From: Planctomycetota bacterium
GTDB lineage: Bacteria > Planctomycetota > JAJSAM01 > JAKLKS01
Assembly (NCBI GenBank): GCA_023150535.1
Contig: JAKLKS010000009.1
Coordinates: forward strand, 381 to 37,269
Reading direction: 5' to 3'
Length of the DNA stretch: 36,889 nt
The position numbers and the translations under genes are program-made. Of the stretch, positions 30,848-36,889 are shown piece by piece (the stretch's first letter is position 1; each line of letters starts with the position of its first letter). The notes under the pieces were generated by a model. The model ran no database searches, had not been told where the DNA came from, and worked only from the letters and a program-made list of their open reading frames with translations.

Positions 30848-32155
30848 GTGGAAGACCTGGCCGGGGAGAACGCCGCGCTCCGCGAGCAGCTCGATCGCCA
30901 GAAGAGGCTCGTGGACGCGGCCTACGCCCTCCACTCGACGCTCGACCTCGACGAGCTCCTCGGCCTCATCCTGAAGGTCGCCTCCGAGGGGGTCGGGGCC
31001 GACCGGGGCACGGTCTTCCTCCTCACCCCCGACGGGACGGAGCTCTGGTCGAAGGTCCTGAGCGGGGCCGGGCTCCTCGAGATCCGCCTCCCCGTCGGCA
31101 GGGGGATCGCGGGAAGCGTCGCCGTGGCGGGGGAGGCGGTGCGCATCGCGGACGCCTACGACGACCCCCGGTTCGACCGCTCCTGGGACGCGAGGAGCGG
31201 CTACCGCACCCGCCAGATCCTCTGCGCGCCGATCCGCGGGCGCGACGGGCGCATCGTCGGGGTGTTCCAGCTCCTCAACAAGCAGGCCGGCGGGGTGTTC
31301 ACCGCCGAGGACGAGGAGTACCTCGCCGCCATCTCCGTGGACGCCGCCCTGGCGGTGGAGAACGCGCGCCTGCACCGGTCCGCCCTCGAGAAGGAGCGCT
31401 ACGACCGCGAGGTGGCGCTCGTGCAGAACGTCCAGCGCCACCTCCAGCCCGAGAAGCGGTCCGTCGCGGCCGGGGGCCTCACGGTGGCGGGGATGAACGA
31501 GCTCTGCGAGGACGCGTCGGGGGACTACTACGACATCATCGCCGACCTCCCGGGGGACCTGCTGGCGGTGGCCGTGGGGGACGTCTCCGGCCACGGGCTG
31601 CAGGCGGCGCTCGTCATGTTCGAGGCCCGCGCCTACCTCCGCGCCTTCCTGCGCACGACCGACAGCCTGACGCGGGCCATGGACCTGCTGAACGACTGCC
31701 TCGTCCCGGACATGCAGGCGAGCCAGTTCATCTCGCTCTTCGGGGCCGTCCTCGACGCGGGGACCGGGGTGATGGACTGGTGCAACGCCGGGCACAACGC
31801 GCCGCTCCTCTACCGCGCCTCCACGGGCGAGGTCCGGGAGCTCAACGCGACGGGCCGCATCGTGGGGATCCTGCCGGACTCCGCCTACCGGGCGGGGGAG
31901 GAGCTGGCCCTGGAGCCCGGCGACGTCCTCCTGCTCTACACCGACGGCGTGACGGAGGCGCGCAACGGGGCGAAGGAGCTGTTCGAGGAGGAGCGGCTGG
32001 TCGCGTCCCTGAAGCGGGCGGCCGCCTCCGCCGCCGACGCCGGTGGGGTGCGGGACGCCATCCGCGCGGACCTCGCGGCCTTCACGGACGGCGTCCCGAG
32101 CGAGGACGACGTGACGATGCTGGCGGTGATGCGGGCGCGGGCGCCCGCGGCCTGA
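30848..32155 (+). CDS. GAF-domain PP2C-type serine phosphatase (SpoIIE/RsbU-like)
   Basis: The protein has 435 residues. A short coiled coil (1-22) leads to a GAF domain (about 30-175, with ILCAPIRGRDGRIVGVFQLLNK in its core). A second helix (176-205, VALVQNVQRHLQP) connects to a SpoIIE-type PP2C phosphatase (about 210-430). The metal-binding motifs are DASGDYYD (222-229), where most family members have VGGDFYD, GDVSGHG (244-250), LYTDGVTEARN and DDVTMLAV near the end. RsbU/SpoIIE proteins dephosphorylate anti-sigma-factor antagonists, so the protein may adjust a stress or developmental switch when the GAF domain binds a ligand. No anti-sigma or antagonist gene is next to it. The GTG start has a GGAGG site four bases before it. 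Confidence 0.92.
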   Translation: MEDLAGENAALREQLDRQKRLVDAAYALHSTLDLDELLGLILKVASEGVGADRGTVFLLTPDGTELWSKVLSGAGLLEIRLPVGRGIAGSVAVAGEAVRIADAYDDPRFDRSWDARSGYRTRQILCAPIRGRDGRIVGVFQLLNKQAGGVFTAEDEEYLAAISVDAALAVENARLHRSALEKERYDREVALVQNVQRHLQPEKRSVAAGGLTVAGMNELCEDASGDYYDIIADLPGDLLAVAVGDVSGHGLQAALVMFEARAYLRAFLRTTDSLTRAMDLLNDCLVPDMQASQFISLFGAVLDAGTGVMDWCNAGHNAPLLYRASTGEVRELNATGRIVGILPDSAYRAGEELALEPGDVLLLYTDGVTEARNGAKELFEEERLVASLKRAAASAADAGGVRDAIRADLAAFTDGVPSEDDVTMLAVMRARAPAA

Positions 32156-32162
32156 GGACGGC

Positions 32163-33011
32163 CTAGGCCGCCTCCCTCGGCTTCCCGAGCGCCTTCATGG
32201 CCTCCATGATCTCCATGGGGATCCCGATGACCACGGTGTTGGAGGCCGTGGGCCCGAGCCCGTCGATGGTCTGGAGGGTGCGGAGCTGCATCGCCCCCGG
32301 CGCCGTCGCCATGGTCGTCGCCGCCGCCGCGAGGTTGAGGGCCGCGTCGCGGTCCCCCTCGGCCTTGGTGATGGTGGCCCGCTTCTCGCGCTCGGCGGAG
32401 GCCTGCCGGCTCATCATCTTCTTCAGCTCCTCCGGCATGTCGATGTCCTGGATCTTGATGTTGCTCACCGAGAGCCCCCAGTTCTTCGATTCCTGCTCCA
32501 CCGCCTTCTCGATGTCGGAGCAGATCTTCTCGCGCTCCGAGAGGAGCTGGTCGAGGGTCATCTCGCCGATGACGTCCCGCAGCGTCGCCTGGGCGAACTG
32601 GCTCATGGCGTACTCGTAGTTCTGGACCTTCATGATCGCGTCCTCGGGGACGACCACCTTGAAGTAGACGACCCCGTTGATGGACACCGGCACGTTGTCC
32701 TTCGTGATCACCTGCTGGGAGGGGATGTCGAGCGTCAGCGTGCGGATGTCCACGAAGATGGCCCGGTCGAGGACGGGGATGACGATGAACAGCCCGGGCC
32801 CCTTCATGCTCGAGAACTTCCCCAGGCGCAGGATGAGGATCCGCTCCCACTGGTTGGCGATGCGGATGGCGCTCGCGACGAAGGCGGCGAAGAGGAAGGC
32901 CAGGACGCCGAAGAGCGCGCCGGCGACCTCGTTGGACTGGCCGATGGCGAGCGCGAGGGCCTCGCCGACGATGAGCAGGACCATGAAGCAGACGAAGTTG
33001 ATCGCCTTCAC
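32163..33011 (-). CDS. SPFH/band-7 protein, slipin (stomatin-like)
   Basis: The protein has 282 residues. Two hydrophobic stretches at the N-terminus (5-23 and 31-48) form the membrane hairpin. The band-7 domain follows (about 50-220): RILILRLGKFSSMKGPGLFIVIPVLDRAIFVDIRTLTLDIP and QATLRDVIGEMTLDQLLSEREKI are close to slipin consensus. A helical end (EEEL-type, with many Ala and Lys) and a C-terminal segment VVIGIPMEIMEAMKALGKP complete it. Slipins form large rings in ordered membrane patches. A partner NfeD-like protease is often encoded beside them, but none is adjacent here. The ATG is supported by a GGGAGGC site, and a -10-like TAGGCT lies at 33071-33066. The gene is convergent with the phosphatase gene, with 7 bp between stops. 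Confidence 0.93.
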   Translation of the reverse strand: MKAINFVCFMVLLIVGEALALAIGQSNEVAGALFGVLAFLFAAFVASAIRIANQWERILILRLGKFSSMKGPGLFIVIPVLDRAIFVDIRTLTLDIPSQQVITKDNVPVSINGVVYFKVVVPEDAIMKVQNYEYAMSQFAQATLRDVIGEMTLDQLLSEREKICSDIEKAVEQESKNWGLSVSNIKIQDIDMPEELKKMMSRQASAEREKRATITKAEGDRDAALNLAAAATTMATAPGAMQLRTLQTIDGLGPTASNTVVIGIPMEIMEAMKALGKPREAA

Positions 33012-33065
33012 GGGGGAGCCTCCCTTCCGTTGCGGTGCTTCGCGGGACGACCGCGGGCCGGGAGA

Positions 33066-33071
33066 AGCCTA
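33066..33071 (-). promoter_or_regulatory. -10 element TAGGCT of the slipin gene
   Basis: The minus strand reads TAGGCT from 33071 to 33066, 54 bp before the ATG at 33011. The 129-bp gap after the acyl-CoA synthetase gene holds nothing else that I recognise. Confidence 0.35.
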
Positions 33072-33140
33072 GCCCGCCGGTCCCCCGCGCCGAGGGGTGG
33101 AACCGGTGACCCTGGAATCCGTGCGCTCACCGTCCGGATT

Positions 33141-35384
33141 TCAAGGTCCCGTCCGGCCGGCCCGGACGGCCGCGTACCGCCCGAAGGCCCGCAGGGCCCG
33201 GTCGGCGGAGCGGAAGGTCGGGATCCCCTCCGCCGCCAGCAGGCGGGCCATGGGGTCGAAGGGCTCCCCCGCGTCCACCACCGCGATCCAGGGCTTCGCG
33301 CTCCCCCGCCGCAGGCGGCCGAGGCGCCGGACGAGCCCCTCCTCCCGCCCGACGTCCTCCCCGTGGCCCGGCCCCGGGGCCAGGGTCTGCAGGGCGCCCG
33401 AGAGCGGCACGCACCCGACGACGGCGGCGTCGGTGCCCCCGTCCGCGAGCACCGCCTCCACGGCCTCGGCGAAGCCCGCGTCGGGGGTGATGGGCGTGAG
33501 GTCCAGGGGGTTGTGGACGTCCACGACGCCGTCCACGCGGTGGCGGGCCAGGATCCCCCGCAGGCGCTCCTCCGTCCCGGGACCGAAGGGCGGGAGGGTG
33601 AAGGGGCCGAGGTTGTCGGCCATGGCCACGCACTCGAACCCCGCGTTGGAGATCGCGGCGAGGCGCAGCCCCGGGAGCGGCCCCCCGCCGAGCAGGGCGA
33701 AGAGGAGGACGAGGTCCTCGAACTCCTCCAGGGACTCCGCGAGCACCACGCCGGCCGCGGCCGCCAGCGCCCCGAGGACGGCGTAGTCCCCCGCGAGGGA
33801 GGCGGTGTGGCTCGCCGAGGCGCGGGCCCCCGCCTCGGTGCGCCCGGCGCGGTAGAGGACGACGGTGCGGCCGGACTCCGCGACGGCGCGGGCCGCCTCG
33901 AGGAACCGCAGGCCGTCGAGGGGGCGGAAGCCCTCGACGTAGACGGCGAAGAGGTCGAGGTCCGGGTCCTCCGAGAGGCCCGCCAGGCAGTCCCCGACGG
34001 TGAGGTCCATCTGGTTGCCGAGGGTGACGAGGTGGCGCGGGTCGAGGGGGGCGAGCCGGCTCGCCCGCGCGACGCCGAAGGCGCCGCTCTGGGAGAGGAG
34101 CGCCCACCGGCCCGGGCCGCCGCGGGGCGAGGGGAGCTTGTGGCGGGGGATGAACAGGGTGTCGCAGCGGCCGGGCCGCGAGCGGAACCCGAGGCAGTTG
34201 CCGCCGCAGAGGAGCGGCCCCCCCCAGGCGGTCGCGCGGGACCGGGCGAGGGCGGCCCGCATCCGGTCCGCCACGGCCGCGCCGCCGGACTTCTCCTCGA
34301 GCCCCCCCGCGAGGAGGACCACGCTCTCGGCCCTCTCCAGCGCCACGGCCTCCTCCAGCGCCTCCGCGGAGCGGGCCGCGTCGAGGGCGAGCACGAGGAG
34401 GTCCACCCTCCCGGGGAGCGAGGCGACGCCGTCCGCGGTCCGGCACCCCCCCAGCGACATCCCCCCGGGCTTGAGGATCCAGAGGCTCCCGGGGTCGAAG
34501 CCGTCGGCCAGGAGGTTCTCCACGATGATGCGCCCGGGGTTGCGCCGCTCCGAGACGCCGGCCACGGCCACGGTGCGGGGCGCGAGCATCGACCGGAGGC
34601 GGTGGAGGGGGCGCGGGGCGGCGGGGAGGCCGTCGGCGGGATCGCGGAGGCGGAAGAGGACGTCCAGCGCGACGAGGCCCCCGTCGGGCCCGATGACGAA
34701 GGGGTTGACCTCCCCCTCGGCGATCCCCGGGCCGAAGGCGGCGGCGAGTTCGAGGAAGGCGGCGACGGTGCGGCGGAGTTCCGCGGGATCGAGGCGGGCC
34801 GGGCGGCCGCGCAGGGGCCGCGTCGCGAGTTCGGTCACGGCGAGCCCGGAGAGGGCCGCCCCGACGCGGGCGGGATCGGCGAGGGAGGGGGACAGGACGG
34901 CGATCCCCCTCCCGGGGCGGAGCGCGCGGGCGAGGAGCTCCGCGTGGATTCCGCCGGGGCCGACGGTGACGACGGACCCGGCGTCCGGGGTCCAGCGGAG
35001 GCCGACGAGGAACTCCCCCCCCGGCTCCGCGGAGTGGGGGACGAACTCGTGCACCGAGAACCCCTCCACGTCCGCGGGAGGGATGCGGGCCTCCATGGCG
35101 GCCATGGCGGCGGCCACGGCCGCGGGAGCGCGATCGACGACCCGCACGCCGCCGACGTCGCTCTTGTGGGCGATGGAGGAGGACAGGACCTTCACGACGA
35201 CGCGGGGGCCGGGGAGGGAGGCCAGGGAGGCGTCGTCCACCTCCGCGGGGCGGCGGAACCCGACGTGCGCGGGGACGCGGAGGCCGAGGGCGCCGAGGAG
35301 CGCGAGGCCCTCCGCCTCCCGCAGCACCTCCCGCCCGTCGGCGCGGACGGCCGCGAGGATCCCGGCGACGGCGGCGCGGTCCAT
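33141..35384 (-). CDS. ADP-forming acyl-CoA synthetase (acetate-CoA ligase family), ATP-grasp first
   Basis: The protein has 747 residues. The N-terminal 240 residues are an ATP-grasp domain (RVVVKVLSSSIAHKSDVGGV, then EGEVNPFVIGPDGGLVALDV). Residues 260-390 are the CoA-binding Rossmann fold (MLAPRTVAVAGVSERRNPGRIIVENLL). Residues 390-740 are two succinyl-CoA-ligase-like domains; LLSQSGAFGVA (429-439) is typical. The phosphohistidine loop is ASASHTASLAGDY with His526. The usual fused order in bacteria is CoA-binding, ligase, ATP-grasp (alpha-beta); here the ATP-grasp (beta) part comes first. The enzyme makes acyl-CoA or runs in reverse for ATP gain. I use the ATG at 35384; a GTG at 35411, overlapping the ChrB stop as GTGA, is a good alternative that would add nine residues and imply translational coupling. 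Confidence 0.88.
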   Translation of the reverse strand: MDRAAVAGILAAVRADGREVLREAEGLALLGALGLRVPAHVGFRRPAEVDDASLASLPGPRVVVKVLSSSIAHKSDVGGVRVVDRAPAAVAAAMAAMEARIPPADVEGFSVHEFVPHSAEPGGEFLVGLRWTPDAGSVVTVGPGGIHAELLARALRPGRGIAVLSPSLADPARVGAALSGLAVTELATRPLRGRPARLDPAELRRTVAAFLELAAAFGPGIAEGEVNPFVIGPDGGLVALDVLFRLRDPADGLPAAPRPLHRLRSMLAPRTVAVAGVSERRNPGRIIVENLLADGFDPGSLWILKPGGMSLGGCRTADGVASLPGRVDLLVLALDAARSAEALEEAVALERAESVVLLAGGLEEKSGGAAVADRMRAALARSRATAWGGPLLCGGNCLGFRSRPGRCDTLFIPRHKLPSPRGGPGRWALLSQSGAFGVARASRLAPLDPRHLVTLGNQMDLTVGDCLAGLSEDPDLDLFAVYVEGFRPLDGLRFLEAARAVAESGRTVVLYRAGRTEAGARASASHTASLAGDYAVLGALAAAAGVVLAESLEEFEDLVLLFALLGGGPLPGLRLAAISNAGFECVAMADNLGPFTLPPFGPGTEERLRGILARHRVDGVVDVHNPLDLTPITPDAGFAEAVEAVLADGGTDAAVVGCVPLSGALQTLAPGPGHGEDVGREEGLVRRLGRLRRGSAKPWIAVVDAGEPFDPMARLLAAEGIPTFRSADRALRAFGRYAAVRAGRTGP

Positions 35385-35407
35385 GGCGGGCACCCCCGGG
35401 GCCGACC

Positions 35408-35845
35408 TCACTCCTCCCCTCGCACCGCCGCCCGGCAGCGCGCGTAGAGGGCGTCGTAGACGGGGAACTCCCTCCGCAGGAGCTCGCGGTCGTCCAGCAC
35501 GATCCTCCGGAAGCCGTCGGCGATGGCCTCCAGGCCGGCGCTCTCCGGCGGGGGATCCTCCATGTCCGTGTCCGCCCCGCGGACGATCCGCGCGAGGCGC
35601 GCCAGGGCGGGGTCCTTCCCGAGGCCGTACTTCCGCACCACGGCGTCGAAGGAGCACTCCTCCCCGTGGTGACCGAGTTCGACCCCGGGGACGTCGAAGG
35701 GCGTGGCCCCCTCGCGCGCCGCCACCTCCATCACGCGGTCCTTCTGGACGAAGAGGAACTCCGCCTCCGGGTCCACGAAGCGGACGATGAGCCAGGGGCA
35801 GGCCACGCGGTCCACCTTCGGCCGCTCGCGCGTCACCCACTTCAT
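35408..35845 (-). CDS. Stand-alone ChrB-type (chromate resistance) domain protein
   Basis: The protein has 145 residues. The N-terminus, MKWVTRERPKVDRVACPWLI, matches the conserved start of the chromate-resistance C-terminal domain of ChrB, and continues with RFVDPEAEFLFVQ. HHGEECSFDAVVRKYGL carries the His/Glu/Cys residues that could bind metal. Full ChrB is about twice as long, so this is the C-terminal domain alone; such short forms are common and are not always linked to chromate. No chrA transporter gene lies in the window. The ATG follows GGAGGGCTCC with good spacing, and TAGACT (35877-35872) is a likely -10. The stop is 23 bp (or 4 bp overlap with the alternative GTG) from the acyl-CoA synthetase start, suggesting one operon. 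Confidence 0.88.
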   Translation of the reverse strand: MKWVTRERPKVDRVACPWLIVRFVDPEAEFLFVQKDRVMEVAAREGATPFDVPGVELGHHGEECSFDAVVRKYGLGKDPALARLARIVRGADTDMEDPPPESAGLEAIADGFRRIVLDDRELLRREFPVYDALYARCRAAVRGEE

Positions 35846-35871
35846 GGCGGAGCCCTCCGGGTGCCGACCCG

Positions 35872-35981
35872 AGTCTACAGGGCCGCCGCGCGATCCCGCG
35901 GGGCGCCCCCGCCGGGGGAGGCGCGGTGGTGTGACCGGAGCCGACGGCGGCCGGACCGCCGGGCGAGCGGGGGGATAGCAT
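35872..35981. promoter_or_regulatory. Divergent -10 elements between ChrB-domain and DUF2092-like genes
   Basis: The minus strand reads TAGACT (35877-35872), 26 bp before the ChrB-domain ATG at 35845. The plus strand reads TAGCAT (35976-35981), 74 bp before the GTG at 36056. Between them lies GC-rich sequence without other recognisable elements. No convincing -35 boxes were seen. Confidence 0.35.
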
Positions 35982-36055
35982 GGCCGTGCGTCCGGGGCCG
36001 GAGGGCCCGCCCCGGATCGTTCCGCGCCGACCCGCCGTCCCGGAAGGGGGGAACC

Positions 36056-36889
36056 GTGGAACTCCCGAGGATCCCGGTCGTTCTGGCTCTCGCCCTCGTG
36101 CCCTTCGCCTTCCTCCCCTCCTGCGGGAGCACCGAGGAGGCGGCGGAGGTGGAACCGCCCGCGGAGACCGCCGACGCCCCGGAGCCGACCGCCCTCGGGG
36201 GCGTCGAGGCCGACGCCTCGGTGGAGCCGGTCCTGCGCGCCATGGCCGGCGCGTTGCGGTCGGCGCGCTCCCTCTCCTTCCGCGTGGAGTCCTGGACCGA
36301 CGAGGAGATGGAGGAGGGGGTCCACTACTCCGTCGGCGCCGAGTCCCGCGTGCTCCTCCGGTATCCCGATCGCCTCCTCGTCGACCGCGTCGGGGAGAAG
36401 GGCCGCCGCGTGATGCGCTACGACGGGGCCTCCTTCTCCGTCTGCGACCCGGAGCGCGGCCTCTGGGGGCGGATCCCGGCGCCCGGGACCATCGACGGGA
36501 TGCTGGACATGCTCCACGCGGACTACGGCATCGTCGTCCCCCTGGCCGACCTCTTCGTCGGGGATCCCTACGATGCCTACACCTCCGTGGCGGACAGGGC
36601 CCTCCACCTCGGCGTGCACGACGTCCGGGGCGTCCCCTGCCACCAGGTCTCGCTCTCCACGGACTGGCTCGCCTGGCAGATCTGGGTCCCCGTCGAGGGC
36701 CCGGCGCTCCCGCGGCGCGTCGAGATCCGCTACCTCGACGAGGCCGGCTCCCCCCGGTACCTCGCCCACCTGGACGAGTGGAAGGTCGACCCGCCGGCGG
36801 AGGACGCGGCGTTCCTCTTCACCCCCCCCGCGGGGTCGGAGGAGATCGAATTCCGCCGCCCGACGACGGACGGCGAGGCCCCGGCCGAC
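36056..36889 (+). CDS. DUF2092-like lipoprotein (3' end outside window)
   Basis: The frame is open from the GTG at 36056 to the last base, so the stop lies beyond the window; 278 residues are visible. The N-terminus (VELPRIPVVLALALVPFAFLPSCGS) is a lipoprotein signal ending LPSC, with Cys23 lipidated. An acidic Pro/Ala linker follows. From about residue 60 the chain is a beta-rich domain like the LolA/DUF2092 fold: LRSARSLSFRVESW, VLLRYPDRLLVDRVG, VMRYDGASFSVCDPERGLW, DVRGVPCHQVSLSTD, and near the end DEWKVDPPAEDAAFLFTPPAGSEEIEF. The last segment is the family's typical closing pattern. Members are thought to bind lipids or lipoproteins in the periplasm. A GGAAGGGGGGAACC site precedes the GTG and TAGCAT lies upstream. 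The gene is easy to miss because it has no stop in the window. Confidence 0.8.
   Translation, partial: MELPRIPVVLALALVPFAFLPSCGSTEEAAEVEPPAETADAPEPTALGGVEADASVEPVLRAMAGALRSARSLSFRVESWTDEEMEEGVHYSVGAESRVLLRYPDRLLVDRVGEKGRRVMRYDGASFSVCDPERGLWGRIPAPGTIDGMLDMLHADYGIVVPLADLFVGDPYDAYTSVADRALHLGVHDVRGVPCHQVSLSTDWLAWQIWVPVEGPALPRRVEIRYLDEAGSPRYLAHLDEWKVDPPAEDAAFLFTPPAGSEEIEFRRPTTDGEAPAD

Noticed and set aside
1-36889. tRNA, rRNA, riboswitch, integrase and att-site signals
   Set aside because: I found no cloverleaf with a CCA-like end, no rRNA core sequence and no integrase motifs. A covariance-model search (tRNAscan-SE, Infernal) would be needed to exclude small RNAs.

Overview
The window is very GC-rich bacterial chromosomal DNA with tightly packed genes. 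It has no rRNA, tRNA, CRISPR array, transposase or phage gene that I could find. The gene content suggests a planctomycete or a close relative. The pointers are a soluble FHA/Ser-Thr kinase, secreted HEAT-VWA proteins, a GAF-SpoIIE phosphatase, a GAF-HlyD/HlyD/M50-HlyD membrane cassette, a DUF2092-like lipoprotein, and a small protein with the LED-R-IAPS motif often seen near the N-termini of planctomycete surface proteins. This placement is inferred from family content, not from a marker gene.

Layout. 1-3.3 kb: the 3' part of a sigma-70-like gene, a 161-bp nested palindrome, then arfB and a membrane-anchored unknown gene on the minus strand. 3.4-7.7 kb (plus): aspartate aminotransferase, a secreted protein with a degenerate metallopeptidase site, and an FHA-zinc ribbon-kinase protein. 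7.7-13.2 kb: a DUF4097-type repeat lipoprotein (minus), two exported proteins (plus) and a rhomboid protease (minus). 13.2-19.2 kb (minus): an isopropylmalate/isocitrate dehydrogenase-family enzyme, enoyl-CoA hydratase, two tandem HEAT-VWA paralogues and an ICMT-like methyltransferase. 19.3-21 kb (plus): a CysZ/EI24-like membrane protein and pyrE.

21-27 kb (minus) is the most interesting block. A small Pro/Gly-rich protein with a leader-like N-terminus is followed by a GAF-GAF-TM-HlyD protein, a periplasmic HlyD-like adaptor, and a PqqD-like/M50 protease/HlyD fusion. My working hypothesis is that this is an export or processing machine with its substrate encoded beside it. 27.3-32.2 kb (plus): a lipoprotein, a PrsW-like protease, a TauE/SafE transporter, a divergent thiolase and a GAF-SpoIIE phosphatase. 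32.2-35.8 kb (minus): a slipin/SPFH protein, an ADP-forming acyl-CoA synthetase with beta-alpha domain order, and a ChrB-domain protein. A DUF2092-like lipoprotein runs off the right edge.

Because the background is so GC-rich, -10-like hexamers (TAGAAT, TAGGAT, TACATT, TATCAT) stand out upstream of most transcription units. They support the operon boundaries and starts chosen here. Four of the five convergent gene pairs have 0-21 bp between stops, leaving no room for a conventional terminator. All family names come from reading motifs; no database search was run.
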